From assembly GCA_002686855.1 (NCBI GenBank), contig NYYQ01000012.1, forward strand, positions 1 to 36,387: 36,387 bases of DNA, written 5' to 3'. The notes below the pieces were generated by a model. It saw only the letters and a list, made by a program, of their open reading frames with translations. It did not search any database and was not told the origin of the DNA. The stretch is from Candidatus Woesearchaeota archaeon. GTDB lineage: Archaea > Nanobdellota > Nanobdellia > Woesearchaeales > GW2011-AR4. The first letter of the stretch is position 1, and every line of letters begins with the position of its first letter. Made by a program: the position numbers and the translations under genes. Below are positions 1-9,193 of this stretch, piece by piece.

Positions 1-78
1 AAAAATAAAAAAGACCTTACAAAAGTAACTGAATTGTTAAAAAAGCTAAAAATTGAGTTTGAGTTGGTCAGGAAGTAA
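1..78 (+). CDS. C-terminal end of an unidentified protein (partial)
   Basis: Frame 1 is open from the window edge to a TAA at 76-78 and encodes 25 residues ending IEFELVRK. The lysine, leucine and glutamate content resembles the helical ends of other proteins here. The start and most of the gene lie outside the window, so no family can be named. It converges on serA, with 85 AT-rich bases between them. This could be a chance open frame, but its composition fits coding sequence. Confidence 0.5.
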   Translation, partial: KNKKDLTKVTELLKKLKIEFELVRK

Positions 79-163
79 GATATTTATTCAACACCGCATA
101 AATCCTCGTATTTAAACTTTGTTATTATTCTATAATAGTTACAAATAACAAAATAAATTAAGG

Positions 164-1357
164 TTAAATTAATTTCCTTACTCTTAAAATACCTTCAATA
201 CTTTTAATTTTCTCTAAAGCTTTCTCTGTTATATCTCCATTAACGTCTACTATATTATAAGCTATACCTCCTTTGCTCTTGTTAAGCATCTCTTCAATGT
301 TAAGCTTTTCCTCTGCAAGCACAGCTGTAATTTTCTCAATCATTGCAGGGATATTTTTATTAATAATAGACAACCTTGCAGATCCATTCCTCCCCAGATT
401 ACATTCTGGAAAATTTACAGAACTGGTTATATTTCCATTCTCCAAATAATCTATTATCTGCTCAGAAACCATAATTGCGCAGTTTTCTTCAGCTTCTTTA
501 GTTGATGCTCCCAGGTGAGGAACTAAAATAACATTCTCAACTCCATGAAGTTTTTCACTGGGGAAATCAGTTATATACTTCCCAACAATACCTTTATCCA
601 GTGCTTCTTTTAAATCATCTTCATTAACAATTGGTCCTCTGGAAAAGTTCATTATTTTCACTCCTTGCTTTACTTTACTAAGAGTTTTCTTATTAAAAAG
701 ACCTTTTGTAGCATCGACCAATGGAACATTAACAGAAATATAATCTGATTTTTCAAGTAATTTGTTAAGGTCTGTTGCTTTCTTAACAGCAACTGATAAC
801 TTCCAGGCATTATCTACTGAAATATGAGGGTCATAACCAATAACTTCCATTCCTAATGCTGAAGCATCGTTAGCTATTAACATCCCAATAGCTCCTAATC
901 CTATAACTCCAAGTGTTTTTCCTTTAATCTCATTGCCCTTAAATCTTGATTTGTTTTTCTCAACTAAGTTTGCTAGTTCTTCATTAACCTCTTGTTTATC
1001 AGTCCAGTTAATTCCATCGACAATTCCTCTTGAAGATAGTAATAAGCTGCATAAAACTAATTCCTTCACAGCATTGGCATTTGCCCCGGGAGTATTAAAC
1101 ACAACAACACCCTTCCCTGTGCATTTATCAATGGGTATGTTATTTACACCGGCGCCTGCCCTGCCTATAGCCTTAACTGAGTCACTAAATTCCAGCTCAT
1201 GCAGATTATAGCTCCTAACGACTATTGCATCTGCATCCTTGCTAATCTCATTGCACTCCGCAATATCTATCCCTGGCTTTTGCTCCAAGCTGAATTTTGC
1301 TTCTTTGAATATTTTAGCCGCAACTTCACTGACTTTATCAGGTATTGTAATTTTCAT
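164..1357 (-). CDS. serA: D-3-phosphoglycerate dehydrogenase (SerA)
   Basis: Oxidises 3-phosphoglycerate to 3-phosphohydroxypyruvate with NAD, the first step of the phosphorylated serine pathway. The 397-residue protein has the Rossmann motif GLGAIG at 153-158. Likely catalytic residues are Arg240 (NFSRGP), Glu268 and His281 (VPHLGAST), as expected for D-2-hydroxyacid dehydrogenases. About 70 C-terminal residues look like an ACT regulatory domain, so serine feedback is possible. I chose ATG at 1357 because GGAG lies six bases before it (1364-1367); a TTG four codons upstream would overlap the previous stop. It is the last gene of a three-gene operon, two bases after the aminotransferase. Confidence 0.93.
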   Translation of the reverse strand: MKITIPDKVSEVAAKIFKEAKFSLEQKPGIDIAECNEISKDADAIVVRSYNLHELEFSDSVKAIGRAGAGVNNIPIDKCTGKGVVVFNTPGANANAVKELVLCSLLLSSRGIVDGINWTDKQEVNEELANLVEKNKSRFKGNEIKGKTLGVIGLGAIGMLIANDASALGMEVIGYDPHISVDNAWKLSVAVKKATDLNKLLEKSDYISVNVPLVDATKGLFNKKTLSKVKQGVKIMNFSRGPIVNEDDLKEALDKGIVGKYITDFPSEKLHGVENVILVPHLGASTKEAEENCAIMVSEQIIDYLENGNITSSVNFPECNLGRNGSARLSIINKNIPAMIEKITAVLAEEKLNIEEMLNKSKGGIAYNIVDVNGDITEKALEKIKSIEGILRVRKLI

Positions 1358-1359
1358 TT

Positions 1360-2451
1360 TTAGCTCCAATATTTTTCCAATTCTGCTGTATATTCTTTTA
1401 TCTCATCTAATGTTAAGTCTCCCATATGGGCAATCCTAAAAGTGGGGTTTTTCCCTTCTTCTTCTAACTTTGAATTCATCTCCCTATAGCCTGAATCTAT
1501 ACTATATCCTTTTTTGGCCATATCTCTCTTTATTTCCTTAAAATCAACGTCTTTTTTGTTGTTTATTATGCAGGAGACTGTATCTGAATGATACCCTTCC
1601 TCGGAAAACATCTCAAAGCCGTTCTTTTTGGCCCATTCTCTGGCAAAGGATGCCATTTCCTTATGTCTTTTGAATCTATTATCCAAGCCTTCTTTTTCAA
1701 TTCTTTCAATTTGCTTTTTCAAAGCATACAAATGAGGTATTGAAGGTGTATAAGGAGTCATATCCTTATCATAGTATTTTTTTAACTCCAATACATCAAA
1801 ATAATAACCTCTTCCCTCAACATTCTTTGCCTTTTCATAAGACCTAGAACTTATTGAAGCGGCTGCAATGCCTGCAGGAAGTGCAATTGCTTTTTGCACT
1901 GATGCCAAGCAAATATCTATACCTAATTTATCTGTTTCAATCTTAATCCCTCCTATAGATGAAACTGCATCGACAAACCATAAGACATTTGGATGTTTTT
2001 CCATTACCTTGGATATCACATCTAAATCAGACATAACCCCTGTAGGAGTCTCATTATGTACCATGCAAAAAACCTCAAAATTTCCTTTAGACAAAGCATC
2101 ATCAATTACTTCAGGTTTTACTGCTTTCCCATAATCAAAAATTATTCTCTCGACCTTTTTTCCGCATCTTTCGGAAACACTGGCCCATTTCTTAGAAAAA
2201 GCGCCATTTACGGCATGCAAAACCTTTTCATTGACGCAGCTTCTTATGCTTGCTTCCCAGAATCCTGATCCGGATGAAGTAGAAATTAAAACGTCATTCT
2301 CTGTGCAAAAAATCTTTTTGAGGCCTGGCTTAAGGCTCCCAAATAACTCTGTAAACTCCTTAGTCCTATGTCCTATCTGAGGGTGTGTTAACTCATCCAA
2401 TACTTCTTTTCTTACCTCTGTTGGACCTGGAATAAATAATTTATTTGTCAT
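1360..2451 (-). CDS. Class V aminotransferase, probable phosphoserine or serine-pyruvate type
   Basis: PLP enzyme of the alanine-glyoxylate/serine-pyruvate/aspartate aminotransferase group. In this operon it most likely converts phosphohydroxypyruvate to phosphoserine, a role known for related class V enzymes of methanogens. Over 363 residues it shows the N-terminal IPGPTEV, the PLP-contacting Asp161 in FVDAVSS, and the Schiff-base Lys187 in SVQKA. ATG at 2451 is preferred over TTG at 2457. The preceding stop codon is two bases upstream, the same spacing as at the next junction. The exact substrate cannot be read from sequence, so no serC symbol is given. Confidence 0.85.
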   Translation of the reverse strand: MTNKLFIPGPTEVRKEVLDELTHPQIGHRTKEFTELFGSLKPGLKKIFCTENDVLISTSSGSGFWEASIRSCVNEKVLHAVNGAFSKKWASVSERCGKKVERIIFDYGKAVKPEVIDDALSKGNFEVFCMVHNETPTGVMSDLDVISKVMEKHPNVLWFVDAVSSIGGIKIETDKLGIDICLASVQKAIALPAGIAAASISSRSYEKAKNVEGRGYYFDVLELKKYYDKDMTPYTPSIPHLYALKKQIERIEKEGLDNRFKRHKEMASFAREWAKKNGFEMFSEEGYHSDTVSCIINNKKDVDFKEIKRDMAKKGYSIDSGYREMNSKLEEEGKNPTFRIAHMGDLTLDEIKEYTAELEKYWS

Positions 2452-2453
2452 TT

Positions 2454-3620
2454 TCAACTACCAATTCTATAAATAACAAGCCCGGAAAACATCTTAGGAT
2501 AAAAATACGTCGATTTTTGGGGCATTACCTTGCCTGTATTTGCAATATTAAAAGTCTGTTCCAATGACGGACACCTGACGAAAAATGCAGTATTTGAGTC
2601 ATTTATCGAGTCAATAGTTAATTTGTTGCCCTTCACAAACTTTATTTTCGGAGGTTTTTGCTCTTCCATGGGGATTTTAAGGATTTTCTCAAAAATGAGA
2701 TTATGGAGTATAGCCACATCAAGATTTTTAAATATCTCATTATCTTTAAAAACCTCATTAAGTATTTCTTCCTCTTTTAATTTTATTAAGTATTTTTTTT
2801 CTTTTGTAGAAACAATAAAGCTTTTTTCTTCTAAATTTGTAATTTCATCTGCTTCTTTAACATCAAAGTAATCACTAAAATCTTCAATATTCACTTTTTC
2901 ATTAACTAACCTGTTTGTTGGAAGAATTACCACTCCTTCATTAAAAGAATTTACCAAAGTTGCCATTACATATTCATTACCGTGCTCTTTTCTGTATTTC
3001 AATGCTGTTTTATACCTATGATGGCCATCGGCAATAAGTAATTTTTTATCTGACATTAACGAGACAATTTTTTCTATAACTTCCCCATTATCTATTTTCC
3101 ATATCTTATGAACACAATTATCATCATCTATGAATTTTATGTTTTCTTCTTTTTCTGTGGACAGAATTATCAAACTATCTATCTCCTTATTCCTATCCTG
3201 ATAAATTAAGAATATATTCTCCAGATTTGATCTTGTCTTTACCATCAAATCAAACCTATCATTTATATACTTGTCAAATGTCTTTTCATGGGGCAGTATA
3301 TTTTTACCGAAGTCCTCTATTTTTAACAAGCAGATAAACCCCGTTCTTGTTATTATCTTATTATCCAGCTTAAATTCCTGCTGATAGATATATAATGAAT
3401 CTTCATCCTTGACAAGTATTTTTTTATTGATCCATTCATTAAATAATTCTTTAGCTTTGTTATGGTCATCATTCAATATTAAATTTACAAAATTATATTC
3501 GGATAATTCCTGGAATCTCTTTTTCATATCATCATCAATCACATCATAAGGAGGAGTTATTACTTTTTGGAAATCAACATCTTTATACCTAAGTCCCCCA
3601 AACGCCTTAATTTCGACCAT
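2454..3620 (-). CDS. DUF1015 family protein, possible ParB-like serine kinase or phosphatase substitute
   Basis: A 388-residue protein with DUF1015 features: PPYDVID at 23-29, LPHEKTF at 109-115 and ADGHHRYKTA around 197-206. The DGHHR motif (198-202) recalls the ParB/sulfiredoxin fold, which includes the free-serine kinases SerK (Thermococcus) and SbnI (Staphylococcus). It is the first gene of the operon with the aminotransferase and SerA, so a role in the phosphoserine-serine step is attractive. No SerB-type phosphatase lies in the window. Family assignment is fairly firm; the kinase idea is inference. Confidence 0.75.
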   Translation of the reverse strand: MVEIKAFGGLRYKDVDFQKVITPPYDVIDDDMKKRFQELSEYNFVNLILNDDHNKAKELFNEWINKKILVKDEDSLYIYQQEFKLDNKIITRTGFICLLKIEDFGKNILPHEKTFDKYINDRFDLMVKTRSNLENIFLIYQDRNKEIDSLIILSTEKEENIKFIDDDNCVHKIWKIDNGEVIEKIVSLMSDKKLLIADGHHRYKTALKYRKEHGNEYVMATLVNSFNEGVVILPTNRLVNEKVNIEDFSDYFDVKEADEITNLEEKSFIVSTKEKKYLIKLKEEEILNEVFKDNEIFKNLDVAILHNLIFEKILKIPMEEQKPPKIKFVKGNKLTIDSINDSNTAFFVRCPSLEQTFNIANTGKVMPQKSTYFYPKMFSGLVIYRIGS

Positions 3621-3642
3621 TGAAATCCAAAATTTGCCATTA

Positions 3643-3656
3643 GTATTTATATTTAT
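3643..3656 (-). promoter_or_regulatory. TATA box of the serine operon
   Basis: On the minus strand this reads ATAAATATAAATAC, centred about 30 bases before the ATG at 3620. That spacing would start transcription close to the start codon, giving a nearly leaderless mRNA. Confidence 0.5.
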
Positions 3657-3679
3657 CCAATCTTTGATTTAAGAAAAAA

Positions 3680-4393
3680 TTAATGGAATTTTTTTTCTAA
3701 TGGAGTTCCTAAAACCCATCCTAATGAATTAACAGATCCAGAATCATATGCTGGAAAGTTTGTAATAGGACGAGCATCATCCCTATTACCTAAAACATAT
3801 CTCTCAACTAGATAAATCCGGGATTGTATTGCAAGCATCTCTTGATCAACATTTCTAGTTTTACCCAGTCTATGTCCTGACCGTAAAAGAGTTTCATATC
3901 TTTCCTCGAGTTCTTTTTTCCCACTACTGCTAAAATGATCTTTAACCCTACGTACTATGTCAATGTCTCTTCCCCTTAACATTCTTCTTAGGGTATCTGG
4001 GTTTTCTGTACTGGCGTGTATATACATAGCTGATACTAGTTCTGATTGTATCCTCTCTCTTAGCTTAGGAGTACTTAGTTCGTCAGAAGCAGTATTACTA
4101 AAATAAATTTGGATTGCTTCCTTGAATACCTCTACTAAAGACCCAGATTTAGCAACATCACTAATCCTATCTGAAAATCCGTATTCTACGCTGATTACAT
4201 CCGGAATTGGAAAATAAGCCTCTAGCCCTACCCAGTGCATTTTTCTGTATCCTCTTGCTGGTTCTATCAAAGCAATTTCAAGACTACCCATTCTTTGACT
4301 TAAGCTTCCAAAGTCGTCTGGTCTGTGCATCAAAGCCATTGCAATGTGCTCTGAAACCAATACACCAGGTGACAGTTCAACCTTTCCATTCAT
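3680..4393 (-). CDS. Hypothetical protein (237 residues)
   Basis: I do not recognise this protein. It has no signal peptide or membrane segment and reads as a soluble, arginine-rich mixed alpha/beta protein; GYRKMHWVGLEAYF near residue 50 is the most distinctive stretch. Codons are more varied and GC-richer than in the neighbouring lysine-rich genes, as in the orphans at 7029 and 31837. A TATA-like TATATAAAA lies about 25-30 bases upstream of the ATG. The open frame, composition and promoter support a real gene; function is unknown. Confidence 0.7.
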   Translation of the reverse strand: MNGKVELSPGVLVSEHIAMALMHRPDDFGSLSQRMGSLEIALIEPARGYRKMHWVGLEAYFPIPDVISVEYGFSDRISDVAKSGSLVEVFKEAIQIYFSNTASDELSTPKLRERIQSELVSAMYIHASTENPDTLRRMLRGRDIDIVRRVKDHFSSSGKKELEERYETLLRSGHRLGKTRNVDQEMLAIQSRIYLVERYVLGNRDDARPITNFPAYDSGSVNSLGWVLGTPLEKKFH

Positions 4394-4526
4394 TTTTCCA
4401 TCTCACATTCCCAATTTTATATAATTCATATATTCTTGAAACAAATATTTTTCTAAGAACTATCGCCAATTTTTAATATGTAGAATGTGTTTCTTATATT
4501 TAAATCTTTTTATTATTGAGTAATAG

Positions 4527-6941
4527 TTACAAATCAACCACAACTTCATCATCTATATTAGAATCTTCTTTTAGCTTCTCAAAAACTATCTCTTCCGCAT
4601 TTGTTGTTGCGTATAAATCATCTTTCATTAATTCAAAGTCTTTTGCATTGATTTTTCCTTTGGCTAAAACTTTCTTAACTGGTTTGTTCAATGATAAGCT
4701 TTTTGCGGATTTTGCTTTTCTTACTTCCTGCAAAACAAAAACAAAGAAATCACCTGCTTTCTCTGCTTGTTCATCAATCATGTCCAAAGATGGCCATTTT
4801 GAAATATGAATGCTCTTATCTTTTTCATACTTTTTAAAATAATGTTGATATAGCTCTTCTGTTATAAAGGGCGTTATAGGAGCCATTAGTTTCATTATTG
4901 ATAATAAAGTATGATGCAAAGCATATTGAGCAGATAATCTTGCTTCCTTGCCCCTTTTATCTGCATTATATAATCTATCTTTAATTATCTCAAGATAATT
5001 ATCTGCAAAAGTATGCCAAAAAAACTTGTCTGTTTCCAGTTTAGTATGTGAATATTCGTAATTCATGAAATTCTCTGTTGATTCCTTAATTAACCTACTC
5101 AATTTAGATAATATCCATCTATCCATTGCTTCTAATTTTTTAGGTTTTCCTAATTTATAATCAACAAGATGCATAAAAGCAAACTTAGAAGCATTCCATA
5201 TCTTTGTTGTAAATCTCATTCCTGTTACTAAATCTTTTTCCTGGAATGGTAAATCATCTCCTAACCTGGAACCAGCTGCCCAGAACCTCAAAGCATCTGC
5301 AGAATATTTTTTAATCATCTCTCTAGGATCAACAATATTTCCTTTTGATTTTGACATCTTCTTACCATGGGGATCTAAAGCCCAACCAGAAATCATAGCA
5401 TTTTTCCAAGGAATGTTCTTATGATGAAAATAGCTCTTAACTACTGTGTTAAATAACCAAAATGTAATTATATCATGAGCCTGAGGCCTTAAACTCATAG
5501 GAAGTAATTTTTTAAATATTGGTTTACTTTTAAACAGCTCAGCTGCAATGTCCGGTGTTAAAGAAGAGGTTGCCCAAGTATCCAAAACATCTTTTTCCCC
5601 TATAAACTCATTTGAGCCGCATTTGCATTTTTTATTCGGTTTATCAACCAAAGGATCAACTGGCAGTTGTTTTTCATCTGCTACTAGAATTTCAGGGCAT
5701 TTTTTGCAATACCAAACTGGAATTGGAATTCCAAAATGTCTTTGTCTGGAAATATTCCAATCCCATTTTAAACCATCAATCCAATTTTCATACCTGGCCT
5801 TCATATGCTCAGGATACCATTTTATTTTTCTTCCATATTTAATAAAATCTTTTTTTAGGTCTAAATATTTGATAAACCATTGGTCTGTTGTTAATATTTC
5901 AATATCTGTCTCGCATCTTTCATGAACATTTACAACATGGTGTATGGGCTCTATTTTCTCTATTCTTCCTTCTTCTTCTAAAGCCTTAATAACAGCTTCT
6001 CTTGCTTTTTTAACATGCAATCCTTTAAATTTCCCGGCCTTCTCATTCAATGTTCCATCTTTATTCATTATCTCTATAGGTTCTATGTTAAACTCTTCCA
6101 TCCACTTTACATCATCCATATCTCCAAAAGTGCAATGGTAAACAATTCCAGAGCCAAATTCCATATCAACATCCTTATTTGCTTCTATCGTAACTGTTCT
6201 ATCAGAAAAAGGAATTTTTGCTTTTGCTCCGATTAATTTGTTAAATCTCTTATCATCAGGATGAATATGTATTGCAACACATGCAGGAAGCAATTCTGGC
6301 CTTGTTGTTGCAATTGATATTTGCTTATTTTTACTTGTATCAAATTTAATATAAACTAAATTGCTGTCTCTCTCAGAATCTTTCATCTCAACTTGAGCTA
6401 TTGCAGTTTGACATTCAGGACACCATACAAAAGGCGCTCTTTTCCTGTAAATTCTTCCCATTTTATGCAACTCTAAAAAAGACCTTTGGGAGATTATTTG
6501 AGAATGTTCATTAATTGTCGTATAGAAAACATCGTAATCAGCGCTTACCCCTATTCTCTTCCAATCATAAATAAAATCAGGTCTTATTTCTTCTAAAGTT
6601 CTAAGGCACAGCTCTACAAACTCTTTCCTTTTCATTTTCTGGCCTTTGACATTTTTTATCTTTTCTATCATCCTTTCTGTAGCCAAGCCATTATCATCCG
6701 TACCAAAGGGATAAAAAACATTTTTACCCAGCATTCTTTGGAATCTTGCAACAAAATCTTCCTGAGAATAAGAAAAACTATGGCCAAGATGCATTTTGCC
6801 GCTTACTGTAGGTGGAGGAGTATCTACTGAGTAAACTTCTGCTTTGCTGTCTGGATCAAAAGCATATATTTTCTCTTTTTCCCAATACTTTAGCCATTTC
6901 TCTTCTGCTTCATAGGCATTATAACGCTTTGACAATTCCAT
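4527..6941 (-). CDS. valS: Valyl-tRNA synthetase
   Basis: Charges tRNA-Val. The 804-residue class Ia synthetase has the HIGH-type motif HLGH at 51-54, the editing-domain TTRPE at 212-216, and KMSKS at 528-532. Cysteine pairs at CPEC (174-177) and CKKC (412-415) suggest zinc ribbons, and a helical anticodon-binding region follows. The open frame runs upstream to 7073, but that extension is not synthetase-like. ATG at 6941 (MELSKRY) is chosen because a TATA-like TTTAAAAAC is centred 26 bases before it. It is transcribed divergently from the broken gene at 7029. Confidence 0.95.
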   Translation of the reverse strand: MELSKRYNAYEAEEKWLKYWEKEKIYAFDPDSKAEVYSVDTPPPTVSGKMHLGHSFSYSQEDFVARFQRMLGKNVFYPFGTDDNGLATERMIEKIKNVKGQKMKRKEFVELCLRTLEEIRPDFIYDWKRIGVSADYDVFYTTINEHSQIISQRSFLELHKMGRIYRKRAPFVWCPECQTAIAQVEMKDSERDSNLVYIKFDTSKNKQISIATTRPELLPACVAIHIHPDDKRFNKLIGAKAKIPFSDRTVTIEANKDVDMEFGSGIVYHCTFGDMDDVKWMEEFNIEPIEIMNKDGTLNEKAGKFKGLHVKKAREAVIKALEEEGRIEKIEPIHHVVNVHERCETDIEILTTDQWFIKYLDLKKDFIKYGRKIKWYPEHMKARYENWIDGLKWDWNISRQRHFGIPIPVWYCKKCPEILVADEKQLPVDPLVDKPNKKCKCGSNEFIGEKDVLDTWATSSLTPDIAAELFKSKPIFKKLLPMSLRPQAHDIITFWLFNTVVKSYFHHKNIPWKNAMISGWALDPHGKKMSKSKGNIVDPREMIKKYSADALRFWAAGSRLGDDLPFQEKDLVTGMRFTTKIWNASKFAFMHLVDYKLGKPKKLEAMDRWILSKLSRLIKESTENFMNYEYSHTKLETDKFFWHTFADNYLEIIKDRLYNADKRGKEARLSAQYALHHTLLSIMKLMAPITPFITEELYQHYFKKYEKDKSIHISKWPSLDMIDEQAEKAGDFFVFVLQEVRKAKSAKSLSLNKPVKKVLAKGKINAKDFELMKDDLYATTNAEEIVFEKLKEDSNIDDEVVVDL

Positions 6942-6962
6942 AACATCATAGAAAAAAGTTTT

Positions 6963-7004
6963 GTTTTTAAAGGTTGTGGGATATATCAAGAAAATTTTAT
7001 ATAG
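6963..7004. promoter_or_regulatory. Back-to-back promoters for valS and the divergent gene
   Basis: On the minus strand, TTTAAAAAC (6963-6971) is centred 26 bases before the valS ATG. On the plus strand, TTTTATATAG (6995-7004) is centred 29 bases before an ATG at 7029. Both spacings fit archaeal TATA boxes driving leaderless or near-leaderless transcripts. Confidence 0.5.
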
Positions 7005-7028
7005 AGATTGTAAAAGGGAGTAATAAAA

Positions 7029-7788
7029 ATGACATATCACTTCCGCTTCGTGGATTTTATGAGGGTGTTTCAATAAGATGGCTTATGCTAGTGCATTAGG
7101 AACAGAATCTAAAGTTCCAGATAGACTCCATGACCCTTCGGGTTTAAATGGAAGATTAGAATTGGCTTATTTAAGCATGCGCGGTACAGATCCACATACT
7201 GCTATTGGTAACCTGTTGAACCACGATGAGAAAGTCTTAGTGAGAAATGGTATGCACTCCTTAGGTGAATTATGTTTAGTCAGATTTGATTTAGAGGGTA
7301 TGGTGAACCCTACTTCCTCCAATTCTGATGTGGATACATTATTCGGTGAAAGTGATGCACTATTTTTTGAAGATGGACCTTTGGATGATAGTAATGTTTA
7401 CCCTTAGCAGCTAATTTCATTTCTACTGAAATACCTTGGGGATTTGAAAAAAGGGTTAAAAAAGGTTTAAGTCCGAAAGATTTTATTTTATATGGCCGTT
7501 TGAAAGGTGGCTCAATTCCATCTTTGGACGATGTAAATCGTGACTACGATCCTAGAAATGGAGGTATTTCTCTATATCCACGGAGATGGTAAAGACCAAG
7601 AAGTATACATTGTAAGGCCAAATGAATTAACATTAGTCCCATCTTATCTTAAGATATCAGAATTATTGCCAAAAGCAGATAGAAGATCAAGACTAGTCAT
7701 AGTAGAATCCAAAAATAGGATAAAAAGATTAAGAAAAGAAATTATTGCAGAAGGGATGATTCCTGTTCGAATGCAGCCCCTTAGTTAA
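7029..7788 (+). pseudogene. Frameshifted hypothetical gene
   Basis: Coding-like sequence continues here but changes frame. ATG at 7029, placed like a leaderless start, opens 15 codons ending at TAA 7074. A second frame runs 7078-7404 (MAYASALGT...) to TAG 7405. A third, clearly protein-like stretch (AANFISTEIPWGFEKR) runs about 7404-7560. The frame of 7078 then resumes (LYIHGDGKDQEVYIV) to a TAA ending at 7788. Read through, this gives one soluble protein of roughly 240-250 residues that I do not recognise. The -1 and +1 breaks compensate each other. Either the gene is decaying or the assembly has indels. The first break is less certain than the other two. Confidence 0.6.
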
Positions 7789-7839
7789 ATTTATTCTTCA
7801 ACCCAAACAAATAAATACTAAAAAAATAAACTATTTCTT

Positions 7840-9048
7840 ATGCACCCCTTCACAATAAAATACCAGCCAAAAACAACAAATGAAATCATAGGCCAAGACC
7901 TAGCAATAAAAAAACTAAAAGACTTTGTTATTAATTTTAAAAAACAAAAAAAGAATGCGGTCTTATTGTACGGTCCCCCAGGAACTGGAAAAACAATAAG
8001 TGCTTATGTAATTGCAAATGAGCTTGATCTTGAAATTCTTGAAATGAATGCCTCGGATATACGTAATGCAAACCAAATTAATTCTTTATTAGGTTCTGCT
8101 ATTTCTCAAATGAGCTTATTCTCAAAAGGAAAACTGATTTTAGTTGATGAAATAGACGGCCTCTCAGGAACAAAAGATCGGGGAGGATTGCTGGCAATAA
8201 CTAAATTAATAGAAAAAACATCATTTCCAATTATTTTAACCATACAAAATCCATGGGATTACAAGTTCAACAAATTAAAAAGAAAAACAGAGATGATTGA
8301 GTTTTCTCCCTTGGATTACCTGCCTATTTTTGAAATCTTAAAAAAAATATGTGATAAAGAAAAGATAATGTATGAGGAAAATGTGTTAAAAGGACTGGCA
8401 AGAAGGGCTGGAAATGATGCAAGATCAGCGATAAATGATCTACAAACTTTAACGATAGAAGCCAAAGAATTAACAAAGAAAAGCTTGGAAGATTTAGGAG
8501 AAAGAAACAAGCTTGAGAGCATGCCTACTGCATTGACAAAAATCTTTAAGACAACAGATCCAAAAATCGCAATAACTGCTTTTGATACTGTGAATGAGGA
8601 TCTTAATGAGCAGTTGTTATGGATAGATGAAAATCTGCCAAAAGAATATACAAAACCAGAAGATTTGGCAAAAGCATACGACAAGTTAAGCAAAGCAGAT
8701 GTCTTCAACAGAAGAATAAGGAGATGGCAGCATTGGAGATTTTTAATTTATATCAACGCTCTAATCACAGCAGGAATTGCAGTCTCAAAAGAGGAGCGCT
8801 ACAAGCACTTTGTCCAGTACAAGCCAACTGGAAGATTATTAAAATTATGGTGGGCAAAGCAAAAATCAATGAAAAAGAAAGCAATTGCCCAAAAACTTGC
8901 AGAAAAAACACACAGTTCAATAAAAGAAACATTAAAAGATACATTACCTTACTTACAAGCTACATTTAAAAAAAACAAAGATTTTAGGGAAAAACTAACA
9001 GAAGAATTGGATTTAAGCAGGGAAGAGGTTATGTGGTTGAGGAAATAA
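7840..9048 (+). CDS. rfcL: Replication factor C large subunit
   Basis: Part of the archaeal clamp loader that opens PCNA and places it on primed DNA. The 402-residue AAA+ protein has Walker A GPPGTGKT at 45-52, Walker B VDEIDG at 102-107 and a sensor-2-like GNDAR at 191-195, then a helical collar. The C-terminus ends REEVMWLRK with no visible PCNA-binding QxxLxxFF box, which many RfcL proteins carry. A TATA-like AATAAATACTAA lies upstream of the ATG. The small subunit is not in the window. Confidence 0.9.
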   Translation: MHPFTIKYQPKTTNEIIGQDLAIKKLKDFVINFKKQKKNAVLLYGPPGTGKTISAYVIANELDLEILEMNASDIRNANQINSLLGSAISQMSLFSKGKLILVDEIDGLSGTKDRGGLLAITKLIEKTSFPIILTIQNPWDYKFNKLKRKTEMIEFSPLDYLPIFEILKKICDKEKIMYEENVLKGLARRAGNDARSAINDLQTLTIEAKELTKKSLEDLGERNKLESMPTALTKIFKTTDPKIAITAFDTVNEDLNEQLLWIDENLPKEYTKPEDLAKAYDKLSKADVFNRRIRRWQHWRFLIYINALITAGIAVSKEERYKHFVQYKPTGRLLKLWWAKQKSMKKKAIAQKLAEKTHSSIKETLKDTLPYLQATFKKNKDFREKLTEELDLSREEVMWLRK

Positions 9049-9051
9049 ATT

Positions 9052-9072
9052 CTAAAATTTGTCAAATTTTAG
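9052..9072 (+). terminator. Perfect hairpin just after rfcL
   Basis: CTAAAATTT, loop GTC, AAATTTTAG: a nine-pair stem starting three bases after the rfcL stop. A second weak AT hairpin (AAAAAATA/TATTTTTT) follows. It may mark the 3' end of the rfcL mRNA; archaeal termination is not hairpin-dependent, so this is tentative. Confidence 0.35.
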
Positions 9073-9193
9073 TGATTTATTTAAAAAATACTTATTTTTT
9101 GTCAAAAAGAAAGAATAAAAATATTGGATATCTAATAAATCTTTTTTAATTAAAACAACAAAATTTATAAAAAACTAACTAAACAATTCTTAC

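Noticed and set aside
110-150. Shared element with 4507-4531 (TATTATT...TAATAGTTACAAAT)
   Set aside because: The two sites lie after serA and at the valS stop; the match is short, AT-rich and partly within valS coding sequence, so chance is likely.
1358-1369. TTG start giving SerA four extra residues
   Set aside because: It would overlap the upstream stop, and the GGAG that suits ATG 1357 would lie inside the coding region.
6942-7073. 44-residue N-terminal extension of ValS
   Set aside because: It would run through both divergent promoters and has no synthetase character; ATG 6941 matches the normal start MELSKRYN.
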